The position numbers and the translations under genes are program-made. Shown piece after piece: positions 7,128 to 14,840 of a stretch of DNA of 64,000 nucleotides (the stretch's first letter is position 1; the number at the start of each line of letters is the position of its first letter). The stretch is from Collinsella aerofaciens (GTDB taxonomy: Bacteria; Actinomycetota; Coriobacteriia; Coriobacteriales; Coriobacteriaceae). The DNA is taken from the NCBI GenBank assembly GCA_030826265.1, contig JAPJOH010000005.1, forward strand, positions 1-64,000, read 5' to 3'. The notes beneath the pieces were generated by a model, which worked only from the letters and a program-made list of their open reading frames with translations, ran no database searches and was not told where the DNA came from.

Positions 7128-9704
7128 TTACTTGTCGGCGGCTGCTTTCTTGGCAGTCGACTTCTTCGCGGTCGCCTTCTTGGCGGCAGTGGCTTTCTTA
7201 GCCGTGGTCTTCTTTGCCGTGCTCGCCTTGGTTGTGGTCTTGCGGCCGCGGGCGGGCTTCTTCTCCTTGGTCGGGCAGTCCATGTTCACACAGATGCGCC
7301 ACGGGCCACGTGCCGTGTTGACCACCACGATGGGAGCACCGCACTCGGGGCAGGTCTCGCCCGTCGCCTCGAGCTTGCCACGTGCCGGCAGCGGATAGCT
7401 CACGCCGCAATCATCGTAGTTGGTGCAGCGGATAAAGCGCTTGCCGCTCTTTTCACTCTTGTGCGCGATTAGGTCGCCATGGCGTCCTGCCTCGGCGCAC
7501 ACCTTGCACTCGCCCACCTTAAGGTCGGGCTCGTAGTTGGTGGGGCACGTGGGGTTCACGCAAATCTCGAAGGCCTTTTGGCGGAACGGCTGGCACTTAA
7601 TGCGCGGCGCGCCGCACTCGGGGCACACAGCGGCCTCGCCCTCGAGCGGGCTCACCTTGACGCCGCTCGGCACCGGATAGGTCACGTCGCAGTCGGGCCA
7701 GCCCATGCAGCCAATAAAGCTACCACGGGTCTTGGCGCTCGTCTTCATAACCAGGTCCTTGCCGCACTTGGGGCAGGCGCCCACGCGCGCATCGGCCGTG
7801 ACGGCGTCGCTGATGGCGTCGCCCAGCTCCTGCGTATGCTTGAGCAACTCGTCGAGCACGCCGGCCAGCAGCGCGCGCGAGTGCGTCACGACATGCTCTT
7901 CGGTATCCTCGCCGCGCTCCACGCGGGTCATGTCGCCGTCGAGCTCGCTGGTCATATCGGGGCTCGTAATGCGCGGGGCAAACTGCGTCAGCGCGTCGAT
8001 GATGGCGATACCCAGCTGACTCGGCTCCACAGGGTCGTTTTTGAGATAGCGCACGGCATACAGGCGCTCGATGATGCTCGCGCGCGTGGACTTGGTGCCC
8101 AGGCCGCGCTTCTCCATCTCCTGCACGAGCTTGCCTTGGCTGTAGCGTGCAGGCGGCTCAGTCTGCTTGGCCTCGAGTTTAATGTCGAACACGTCGACCG
8201 CATCGCCCTGCTCCAGCGGCGGCATCTGCTCGTCGCGTTTAAGGCCGTACGGATAGGCCTCGCGGAAGCCCGGGGTCACGAGCACGTCGCCCGAAGCCAC
8301 AAACGGCTCGCCGTTCACATCGAGCTCGAGCTTAGTGTTCTCGATGGTCGCGGGACCCATGAGCGTCGCCAGGAAGCGACGGGCAATGAGGTCGTAGAGT
8401 TTGCGCTGGCCGCCGTCGAGCGCGGACGGATCGCCCTCGCCCGTGGGATAGATAGGCGGGTGATCGGTGGTCTCGACCTTGCCGCGCGTGGGCTTCATGG
8501 GACCGGCGAGCACCTTTTTGCACACGGGCGCCAGCGCCGGGTTGATCTTTGCCAGGTCGCTCACCACGGCGCCCAGATCGAGCGTCGCAGGGTACACGGT
8601 ATTGTCGACACGCGGGTAGCTGATGAGACCGGCCATGTAGAGGGACTCGGCGATGCGCATCGTACGCGCAGGCGAGATGCCCTCGGCCGCGGCGGCAGCC
8701 TGCAGCGAGGTCGTCGCAAACGGGGTGGGCGGCTGCTGCTTGCGCGAGCGCTTGGTCACCGCGGCGACGGTTGCCGTCGCGACGCCGTCGACGTGGCCGT
8801 ACGCCGTCTCGGCAGCATCCTTGTCGGTAAAGCGCGCCGTCTTGTGCGCAATCTTAAAGCGATCGTCCTCGGCAGCGCCCTGCGCGGCGCCCATGCCGCG
8901 AATCTGCCAATAATCCTCGGGCACAAACGCCATACGCTCGCGCTCGCGCTCGACCACCAGGGCAAGCGTCGGCGTCTGCACGCGGCCGGCGGAGCGCACG
9001 TTGCCAAAGCCGCCGAACTTGGCGAGCGTCAGGTAGCGCGTGAGCACCGCACCCCAGATGAGGTCGATATGCTGGCGGCTCTCTCCGGCGTCGGCGAGGT
9101 TCTGGTCGAGCGAGACGAGGTTATCGAAGGCCTGCGTGATCTCAGCCTTGGTAAACGAAGAATACTGGGCGCGGGCAACCGGCAGGTCCGGCGCCACCTC
9201 GCGCACCTTGTTGAGGGCGTCCGAGCCGATCAGCTCGCCCTCGCGGTCGAAGTCCGTGGCGATGATAACGCTGTCGGACTTCTTGGCCAGGTTCTTGAGC
9301 GAACGAATGAGTTCCTTCTCGGCCGGCAGCTTAATGACGGGCGCCCAGGTGAGGTAAGGCAGGCTCTCGAGCTTCCAGCCCTTGATGGAGATGCCGTCGG
9401 CAAGGAACGGCTTGCGCTTGGTGTCGTACGGCGGACGGGCCAAGCCATCGGGCATATCGGCCGGCAGCATCTCGCCGTCCTCGGTCACCGAATACCAACC
9501 CCGCTTTTTATCGAACAGCACGCTGTCGCAAAAATCGGGCGCCAGGATGTGACCGGCCAGGCCGATGGCCACGCACTCCTCGCCCTTCCACTCAAAACGG
9601 TAGATGGCGGTGTTGTACACCTTGTCCTTTTTGGGCTTGCCCGTGGACAGACGCTCGGCGATCTGGCGCGCGGCGTCATTTTTCTCGGCGATGATGAGCT
9701 TCAA
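7128..9704 (-). CDS. topA: type IA DNA topoisomerase with archaeal-like core and Lys/Ala tail
   Basis: The 858-residue enzyme relaxes negative supercoils by single-strand cutting. The TOPRIM acidic triad is DFDREGE (D151, D153, E155) and SAGRVQTPTL is at 238-247. The catalytic tyrosine sits in ISYPRVDN (Y363). The N-terminus MKLIIAEKNDAARQIAE and the SYPRVDN form resemble archaeal topoisomerase I and bacterial topoisomerase III more than the E. coli TopA form. Four C-terminal Cys4 zinc ribbons (CPKCGKD, CPECGAP, CKVCAEA, CPECGAP) follow. The last 45 or so residues are a histone-H1-like Lys/Ala/Thr tail. No second topA is in the window, so it may be the main relaxing enzyme. It is followed by the minus arm of the terminator at 7066-7105. 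Confidence 0.93.
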   Translation of the reverse strand: MKLIIAEKNDAARQIAERLSTGKPKKDKVYNTAIYRFEWKGEECVAIGLAGHILAPDFCDSVLFDKKRGWYSVTEDGEMLPADMPDGLARPPYDTKRKPFLADGISIKGWKLESLPYLTWAPVIKLPAEKELIRSLKNLAKKSDSVIIATDFDREGELIGSDALNKVREVAPDLPVARAQYSSFTKAEITQAFDNLVSLDQNLADAGESRQHIDLIWGAVLTRYLTLAKFGGFGNVRSAGRVQTPTLALVVERERERMAFVPEDYWQIRGMGAAQGAAEDDRFKIAHKTARFTDKDAAETAYGHVDGVATATVAAVTKRSRKQQPPTPFATTSLQAAAAAEGISPARTMRIAESLYMAGLISYPRVDNTVYPATLDLGAVVSDLAKINPALAPVCKKVLAGPMKPTRGKVETTDHPPIYPTGEGDPSALDGGQRKLYDLIARRFLATLMGPATIENTKLELDVNGEPFVASGDVLVTPGFREAYPYGLKRDEQMPPLEQGDAVDVFDIKLEAKQTEPPARYSQGKLVQEMEKRGLGTKSTRASIIERLYAVRYLKNDPVEPSQLGIAIIDALTQFAPRITSPDMTSELDGDMTRVERGEDTEEHVVTHSRALLAGVLDELLKHTQELGDAISDAVTADARVGACPKCGKDLVMKTSAKTRGSFIGCMGWPDCDVTYPVPSGVKVSPLEGEAAVCPECGAPRIKCQPFRQKAFEICVNPTCPTNYEPDLKVGECKVCAEAGRHGDLIAHKSEKSGKRFIRCTNYDDCGVSYPLPARGKLEATGETCPECGAPIVVVNTARGPWRICVNMDCPTKEKKPARGRKTTTKASTAKKTTAKKATAAKKATAKKSTAKKAAADK

Positions 9705-9758
9705 AAGAGGCTCCTATCTCATGTCTCTGCGGCTGCGCCCGCGCTTACGGCGGCCGAC

Positions 9759-10442
9759 TTACGCCCTTGCTTGCTCGATCTGCCCGATGAGCCAATCGCA
9801 CCAGGCATCCATGCCCTCGCCCTTGCGCGCGCTCACGGCAAACCGCGGCGCCTGCGGATTGAGGTCATCGAGTGTCTTAGTATACCTATCCATGTCAAAA
9901 TCGAAAGCCGGGACCACATCGACCTTGTTGAGCAGCTGCGCGCCGGCGTGCTGGAAGATGCCCGGGTACTTGATGGGCTTGTCGTCGCCCTCGGGCACCG
10001 AGAGAATCATGATGGACAGGTTCTCGCCCAGGTCAAAGTCGACCGGGCAGACCAGGTTGCCCACGTTTTCGATAAAGATGACGTCGATGTTTTCCAGACC
10101 CACGGCTTGGTCGAAAGCATCGACGGCCTCCATGATCATGTTGCCCTCGAGGTGGCACAGGCCGCCCGTGTTGATCTGGATGGCGGGCATGCCGGCTTCC
10201 TTCATGGTGATGGCGTCGACGTCCGAGGCGATATCGCCCTCGATGACGGCACAATGCAGGCCGGCTTTGTCGCGCAGGCGCTCATTGGTGCCCAGGATCG
10301 TGGTGGTCTTGCCCGAGCCGGGGCTCGACAAGACGTTGATCACGTAGGTGTTTGTCTCTGCAAATCGCTGACGCAGCTGATCTGCCAGACGCTCATTGCG
10401 CGACAGGATCGGCGACGCGATATCAATCGTTTTCTCAGCCAT
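9759..10442 (-). CDS. hypB: hydrogenase/urease nickel incorporation GTPase HypB
   Basis: This 227-residue SIMIBI GTPase delivers nickel to [NiFe] hydrogenase precursors. Visible are the P-loop SSPGSGKTT (about 39-47), the switch segment EGDIASDVDA, the metal-site sequence GGLCHLEGNMI, and NKVD for guanine specificity. It lacks the N-terminal His-rich or CxxCGC nickel store of some HypB proteins. AAGGAGCG precedes the ATG by 8 bases. It lies directly after hypA on the same strand, so the pair acts together. No hydrogenase structural gene is in the window, so the client is encoded elsewhere. Confidence 0.95.
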   Translation of the reverse strand: MAEKTIDIASPILSRNERLADQLRQRFAETNTYVINVLSSPGSGKTTTILGTNERLRDKAGLHCAVIEGDIASDVDAITMKEAGMPAIQINTGGLCHLEGNMIMEAVDAFDQAVGLENIDVIFIENVGNLVCPVDFDLGENLSIMILSVPEGDDKPIKYPGIFQHAGAQLLNKVDVVPAFDFDMDRYTKTLDDLNPQAPRFAVSARKGEGMDAWCDWLIGQIEQARA

Positions 10443-10497
10443 ACTTAGCGCTCCTTACTTCTGCCCCTTTATACCCCATCGCCAAATGGCTAGCGGG

Positions 10498-10854
10498 CTA
10501 ATCGTCGGGGGTTTCGATCTCGATGCTCGCAATGTCGAGCTCGCGGCCGTGCAGCAGGCGCACGTTGGCGCCGCCGCACTGAGGACAGCGGCAGTGGAAG
10601 CGGTCGTGGTCGAAGACCTCGCCGCAGTCTAGGCATTCGCTTTGCGGATGAATCTCCTCTACGGCAAGCTCGCAGCCTTGTGTGAGCGGGTCCTCGTCGC
10701 GAAACGTCTCCCAGGCAAAATCGAGCGCCTCGCGCACGACCTCGGTCATATCCCCGATACGCAGCGTTACCAAAACGGCGCGTGAGGCCCCCGCCCCACG
10801 CGCCGCGCGAATCACTGTATCGAGTATGCCGTTGACAATGCCAACCTCGTGCAT
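10498..10854 (-). CDS. hypA: hydrogenase nickel incorporation protein HypA
   Basis: The 118-residue metallochaperone starts with MHE, whose His2 is the usual nickel ligand. It has the structural zinc site CLDCGEVFDHDRFHCRCPQCGG. HypA partners with HypB to insert nickel into hydrogenase. Length is typical (113-120). The neighbours are hypB downstream and tatC upstream, six bases apart, so one transcript from tatA through hypB is plausible. A link to Tat is sensible because many hydrogenases are Tat exported, but that is inference. Confidence 0.95.
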   Translation of the reverse strand: MHEVGIVNGILDTVIRAARGAGASRAVLVTLRIGDMTEVVREALDFAWETFRDEDPLTQGCELAVEEIHPQSECLDCGEVFDHDRFHCRCPQCGGANVRLLHGRELDIASIEIETPDD

Positions 10855-10860
10855 ACCGAT

Positions 10861-11652
10861 TTACTCCTCGTCGCCCTCATCGTCCGAGAACAGGTCCAGA
10901 CGGCTCACAAACAAGCCTTCCTTGCCCTCGCGCGCGGTAATGACCACGCGGGCAATGGCGAGCGAAATCTCGTAGAGCGAGAGCAGGGCACCATACATGA
11001 GGCCCAGCGTAACGGGCGAGCCGTCGGGCGTAATCACAGCCGAGCCCACAAGCAGGCCCACGTACACGTAGCGCCAGGCGCCGCGGAAGGCCGCGTAGGA
11101 CACGATGTGAAAGACGGACAGGTAGAAGATGATGAGCGGCAGCTCAAACGCCACACCAAAGCCGATCATAAAGAGCAGCTCCATGTTGACGTAGTTCTCC
11201 AGATCGGGCAGCGCCGTGGCGACGGCCGAAGTCTCGCCGATGAGCCACTCAAAGCCCGCCGGGATAATGATGAAGTAGCAGAAGATGGCACCCAGGAAGA
11301 ACAGCACCGTCGAGGCGAGCACCGTGGGCACGACCCACTTGCGCTCGTTGGGGCGAAGCGCCGGCAGGAAAAACGCCAGAATCTGCCAGATGATCATGGG
11401 TGTGCACATGACCACGGCCATCTTGATGGCCAGCGAGAAGCGCAAGCCGAAGCCGCCGAGCGTGGTGGTGATGTAGAACTTACCATCCGGCACAAAGGAG
11501 CGAATGGGGTCTTCCAAGATATCGAGCACCACGGGCGTGGCGAAATACAGCACGATGGCTGCGGCAAACACCGAGACGACCACGATGGTCAGGCGGCGAC
11601 GGAGCTCTCCCAGGTGATCGAAGAGCGGCATTCGCGCAGGTCCAATAGGCAT
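10861..11652 (-). CDS. tatC: Sec-independent translocase subunit TatC
   Basis: The 263-residue polytopic membrane protein binds twin-arginine signal peptides. The family N-terminal motif FDHLGELRRR is at about 10-19, and six hydrophobic segments follow, including FGVAFELPLIIFYLS. The C-terminus has a short acidic tail (FSDDEGDEE). Its start codon overlaps the tatA stop by one base (11652), a typical operon junction. Together with TatA it exports folded proteins. Confidence 0.96.
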   Translation of the reverse strand: MPIGPARMPLFDHLGELRRRLTIVVVSVFAAAIVLYFATPVVLDILEDPIRSFVPDGKFYITTTLGGFGLRFSLAIKMAVVMCTPMIIWQILAFFLPALRPNERKWVVPTVLASTVLFFLGAIFCYFIIIPAGFEWLIGETSAVATALPDLENYVNMELLFMIGFGVAFELPLIIFYLSVFHIVSYAAFRGAWRYVYVGLLVGSAVITPDGSPVTLGLMYGALLSLYEISLAIARVVITAREGKEGLFVSRLDLFSDDEGDEE

Positions 11653-12239
11653 TACTCGTCGCCTCCCTTCGGGGCATCGGCAGCGGCATCGTCCTCGGCC
11701 TCGAGCTCGCGGGCGAGCTGGTCGACGACGGCCTTGCGCTTGCGGGGACGACGGGCATAGAGGTCGGCCGTCGTGGGCTCTGCCGGCTCGGGCTCGGACT
11801 CCGGCTCTGCAGCAGGCTCGGACTCGACGACAGGCTCGGCGGCAGCGGCAGGCTCGGCACCCTCGGCCTCGGACTCCTCAGCAGCACCCTCGCCCTCGGC
11901 GGCAGCCTCGCTCGCGGCCTTCTCGGCAGCAAGACGGGCGCGACGCTCGGCAAAGGTCTCCTTCTTGGCGGGCGCTGCCGTCTCGGCGGCATCCTCGTCC
12001 GCATCGGAATCGTCGTCGATCGCAGCAGCCTTCTTGGGCTTGACCGGGGCCGACGCGGCCTCGCTCACCGGATCGATAATCTCGGACTGAACAACGGCCG
12101 TCATCTTTTCCTGCGTCTCGCGGAACTGACGGATGGCACGGCCGATCGTGCGGCCCATCTGTGGGAGCTTATCCGGGCCAAACAGCAAAAAGCCGAAGAC
12201 CACGATGATCGCGAGCTCACCCTCTCCAATACCAAACAC
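11652..12239 (-). CDS. tatA: twin-arginine translocase TatA/TatB-like subunit with acidic tail
   Basis: The 195-residue protein begins with the single TatA/B membrane helix, GEGELAIIVVFGFLLFGPDKLPQMG, with the FGPxKLP hinge. An amphipathic helix (RTIGRAIRQFRETQEKM) follows. About 110 residues of Ala/Glu/Pro-rich low-complexity tail come next, then a basic segment, RPRKRKAVVDQLARELEAE. The tail is longer than in ordinary TatA (60-90 aa), closer to TatB length. The start is the GTG at 12239 with GGAGG five bases upstream, which places the helix at the N-terminus; an upstream ATG at 12284 would add 15 unlikely residues. It is operonic with tatC. Confidence 0.92.
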   Translation of the reverse strand: MFGIGEGELAIIVVFGFLLFGPDKLPQMGRTIGRAIRQFRETQEKMTAVVQSEIIDPVSEAASAPVKPKKAAAIDDDSDADEDAAETAAPAKKETFAERRARLAAEKAASEAAAEGEGAAEESEAEGAEPAAAAEPVVESEPAAEPESEPEPAEPTTADLYARRPRKRKAVVDQLARELEAEDDAAADAPKGGDE

Positions 12240-12320
12240 ACATACCTCCAAGGCTCGATGTGAGTCGAGCCCGCACCGCGCCATTCGGCCGGAACTCGTC
12301 TATTCATTCGGTCAAGTATA

Positions 12321-12348
12321 GCGCCCGGACGCCAAAACGTCCGAGCGC
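12321..12348. terminator. hairpin between STAS gene and tatA
   Basis: An 11-bp stem with one mismatch (12321-12331 with 12338-12348) and a 6-base loop lies downstream of the STAS gene. No strong U-run follows, so it may be a weak terminator or an RNA-stabilising hairpin. Confidence 0.5.
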
Positions 12349-12392
12349 ATCACAAACATATGCCAAACGGCACGCCCTTTTGGGGGCAAAGA

Positions 12393-12707
12393 TTATGCAG
12401 CGGTGATCGAAATCTCCTGGTCGACGCCCAGCAGCTGGACCACGCGCATCACCGGGGACTGCACATTGGTGCAGCTGAAGCGCTTACCATGGTCGACCGC
12501 GTGATGTGCGGCGCCCACGAGCACGCCAATGCCTGTCGAATCGATATAGCTCACCTGGGCAAAGTCGAGCTCAACGGCCTCGGTGGGCTGCTCGAGCGCC
12601 AGATCGATGGCGTTGCGCAGGCTGTCGGCGTTAGAGATGTCGATCTCGCCGGTCACCTTAATGGTGTAGAGCTCCGGCGTGGGGTTGGTGGAAATACCCA
12701 AATCCAT
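12393..12707 (-). CDS. STAS domain protein, anti-sigma factor antagonist type
   Basis: This small 104-residue protein is a single STAS domain. The family phosphorylation site is visible as YIDSTGIGVLVGA, where S56 or nearby would be phosphorylated by an anti-sigma kinase. Such proteins release sigma factors by partner switching. No RsbW-type kinase or sigma gene is next to it, so its partner is unknown. AAAGGAGCG lies 7 bases before the ATG. It lies between the aspartate aminotransferase and tatA on the same strand. Confidence 0.88.
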   Translation of the reverse strand: MDLGISTNPTPELYTIKVTGEIDISNADSLRNAIDLALEQPTEAVELDFAQVSYIDSTGIGVLVGAAHHAVDHGKRFSCTNVQSPVMRVVQLLGVDQEISITAA

Positions 12708-12758
12708 GTATACGCTCCTTTGTGTATCGAAAGTGCGGATAGTACGGGAAGCCGCGCG

Positions 12759-14063
12759 TTAGGCGCGTTCGGCACGCGCAAGCTCGGCAGCGACAAGCTT
12801 AACGGCCAGCACCAGCACATCGAGCGCGGCCTCCAGGTCCTCGACCGTGGGATAGCTCGGCGCGATGCGGATGTTGGTGTCGCGCGGGTCCTTGCCATAG
12901 GGCCAGGTGGCACCGGCCGGCGTGAGCTTCACACCCAGCTCGGCGCAAAGCGCGGCGACCTTCTGGGCCGAGCCCTCGGGGCCATCGAAGCTAACAAAAT
13001 AGCCGCCGCAGGGGTGCGTCCAGGTGGCACAGCCCGTGTCGCCCAGGCCCTCGGTGAGCTTGCGCTCAACGGCCTCAAAGCGCGGGCGCAGGAACTCGGC
13101 ATGCTTTTTCATGTGCTCCTTGACCGCCTCGAGGGTGGGAAGGAAGCGCACGTGACGCAGCTGATTGAGCTTGTCGGCGCTGATCAGGCCGGCCTTCAGG
13201 CGCTTGGAGAACTCGGCGATGACCGCGGGGCTCGCACCGATAAAACCGATGCCGGCACCCGGGAAGGTGATCTTGGACGTCGAGGCAAAGGCCACCACGC
13301 GGTCCTCGGTGCCCGCCGCGCGAGCGAGGTCAAAGATGTTTGCGAGCTCGTCGGTCTCGTCGTACAGGTCGTGCACGCAGTAGGCGTTGTCCCAGAAAAT
13401 GCGGAAATCGGGCGCGGCCGTGGGCATCTCGACCAGGCGGCGCACAGTGTCCTCGCTAAAGGTGATGCCCGTGGGGTTGGAATACTTGGGCACACACCAG
13501 ATACCCTTGATGGAATCGTCGGCGGCAACGAGGCGCTCGATCTCGTCCATGTCGGGGCCGTTGTCGGTCATCGCGACGGGGACGTTCTCGATGCCCAAGT
13601 CGGCGGTAATGCCAAAGTGGCGGTCGTAGCCGGGAACGGGGCACAGGAACTTGACCTTCTTGCCGTCGTGCGCGGCCTCGTAGGCATCCCAGGGTTCGCT
13701 GCCGCACGAGCCGCAGCGCCAGAACATGCCGGCGATGTCGTGCTCGATCAGCAGGCTCGACGAACCCAGCACGAGCGTCTGCTCGGCGGGGCAACCCAGG
13801 AACTCCCCCGCTAGCTTGCGTGCCGAGGGAATGCCCTCAAAGCAGCCGTAGTTGGAACAGTCGACATTGCCGTCGTGCAGATCGGCATCGGCATTGAGGA
13901 TATCGAGCATGGGTCGAGAGATGTCCACCTGGGAGGGCGACGGCTTGCCGCGGGCCATGTCGAGCGCCAGGCCCTTGGCCTTGACCTCGGCGACCTCGGC
14001 CTTGAGCGCCTCGATGGCGGCATCGAGTTCGGTGGTTTCCATCTTCTGGTAGATCGTCTGCAT
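12759..14063 (-). CDS. type Ic aspartate aminotransferase (MocR-like aminotransferase family)
   Basis: The 434-residue PLP enzyme probably transfers the amino group between aspartate and 2-oxoglutarate. GIWCVPKYSNPTGITFSEDT and FRIFWDNAYCVHDL are typical of the Corynebacterium-type subgroup Ic. The PLP lysine lies in STSKITFPGAG, and NIRIAPSYP holds the substrate carboxylate arginine. AAAGG precedes the ATG. It is followed by the STAS gene. The subgroup is assigned from motif form and not from alignment. Confidence 0.87.
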   Translation of the reverse strand: MQTIYQKMETTELDAAIEALKAEVAEVKAKGLALDMARGKPSPSQVDISRPMLDILNADADLHDGNVDCSNYGCFEGIPSARKLAGEFLGCPAEQTLVLGSSSLLIEHDIAGMFWRCGSCGSEPWDAYEAAHDGKKVKFLCPVPGYDRHFGITADLGIENVPVAMTDNGPDMDEIERLVAADDSIKGIWCVPKYSNPTGITFSEDTVRRLVEMPTAAPDFRIFWDNAYCVHDLYDETDELANIFDLARAAGTEDRVVAFASTSKITFPGAGIGFIGASPAVIAEFSKRLKAGLISADKLNQLRHVRFLPTLEAVKEHMKKHAEFLRPRFEAVERKLTEGLGDTGCATWTHPCGGYFVSFDGPEGSAQKVAALCAELGVKLTPAGATWPYGKDPRDTNIRIAPSYPTVEDLEAALDVLVLAVKLVAAELARAERA

Positions 14064-14212
14064 GGGTGCGACCTTTCACGAAGCGGTACGTTGCAATTCT
14101 TCTAAGTATAGACCGCCACCGTCACAACGTTATGAAGCCGTGATAGATTAAGTCCATCGCAATAAATTACGAATTGCCGCGCATGCCGGCGTGAAGCGCC
14201 CAAGGAGGCACT

Positions 14213-14467
14213 ATGGAGTACGGATCGTTCCAGGCCGAGGAATTCGGCGACCTGCAGCGCCTGGTCGACGGACTGTTTTACGACCGCCACACCATCGACC
14301 GCTTGGATCTCATCGTGCAGGCCGAGATCTTGGACCTCGCGCCCGACCTCATGGAAATCGTCAACCTTTTGCCGCCCGGCTACTACGACCGCCAATCGCT
14401 TTGTGACCAGCTCAACTCCGCCTTGGCCGCCCACGGCTGGGGCGCCGTCTACGGCACCGTGGAATGA
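14213..14467 (+). CDS. small conserved-looking protein of unknown function
   Basis: The 84-residue acidic protein starts at an ATG with a near-ideal AAGGAGG site four bases upstream. It is predicted to be helical and soluble, with patterns such as LVDGLFYDRHTIDRLDLI and DLMEIVNLLPPGYYDRQSLCDQLNSAL, and lacks Cys and membrane segments. The excellent ribosome site and normal codon use support a real gene. It runs alone between the divergent aspartate aminotransferase and a repeat-containing gap. I do not recognise the family. Confidence 0.75.
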   Translation: MEYGSFQAEEFGDLQRLVDGLFYDRHTIDRLDLIVQAEILDLAPDLMEIVNLLPPGYYDRQSLCDQLNSALAAHGWGAVYGTVE

Positions 14468-14527
14468 GCCTCGAGGCCGACGATTTGGCCCGTTTCCCGA
14501 CCCTGGCGAGGCTTGTTTTAGGGCTTG

Positions 14528-14575
14528 TGGCCAAAAAAGGGCAAATATGAGTACTGTTACCTTTTTAGTAGCAGC
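14528..14575 (-). repeat. dispersed 48-nt repeat, copy 2
   Basis: On the minus strand it reads GCTGCTACT... then ACAGTACTCATATTTGCC, then TTTTGGCCA, matching 145-192 at 39 of 48 bases. The word TGACAGTACTCA recurs in the loop region of the hairpin at 14712-14747. Confidence 0.6.
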
Positions 14576-14711
14576 GATTAAGCCCCCAAATCGGCGTTTT
14601 TTCGCCTGGATTTTCTTTCCGAGTAGTAGCTATCGCCAAATTGGAGTCAAGCGATTACTCGTTAACATACAGATAGCATGATTGTGTTCATTATTTTCCA
14701 CACCTAAAATG

Positions 14712-14750
14712 AAACGCCGTTTGTGACAGTACTCACAAACGGCGTTTTTT
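14712..14750. terminator. terminator between small gene and nhaA
   Basis: Perfect 15-bp arms (14712-14726, 14733-14747) with a 6-base loop are followed by T-rich sequence on the plus strand (TTTTTTG). It suits termination of the plus-strand small gene and, read in reverse, nhaA. Confidence 0.75.
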
Positions 14751-14840
14751 GACCACGGGGGTGTCTGGCAGGCGGCAAGCACCGCCCGAATCCGCATTTT
14801 GAACGCGCCCGAATCGGTTCTGGAGCCGGTTTTCGCGCTC

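Larger units (their letters stand above)
14468..14840. other. 373-base gap with a dispersed repeat and a terminator
   Basis: No gene is visible. The gap holds the second copy of a dispersed repeat (14528-14575, matching 145-192 in reverse), an AT-rich stretch, and a strong hairpin at 14712-14747. The plus-strand small gene and minus-strand nhaA converge on it. Confidence 0.6.

Noticed and set aside
7479..10448. 989-residue open frame on the plus strand
   Set aside because: It is the antisense of topA and hypB, with Arg/His/Leu-rich noise and no ribosome site or domain. Long antisense frames are expected in GC-rich genes.
9759..10854. A hydrogenase gene cluster around hypAB
   Set aside because: No hydrogenase subunit or further hyp gene is present. 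The neighbours are tat genes and topA.
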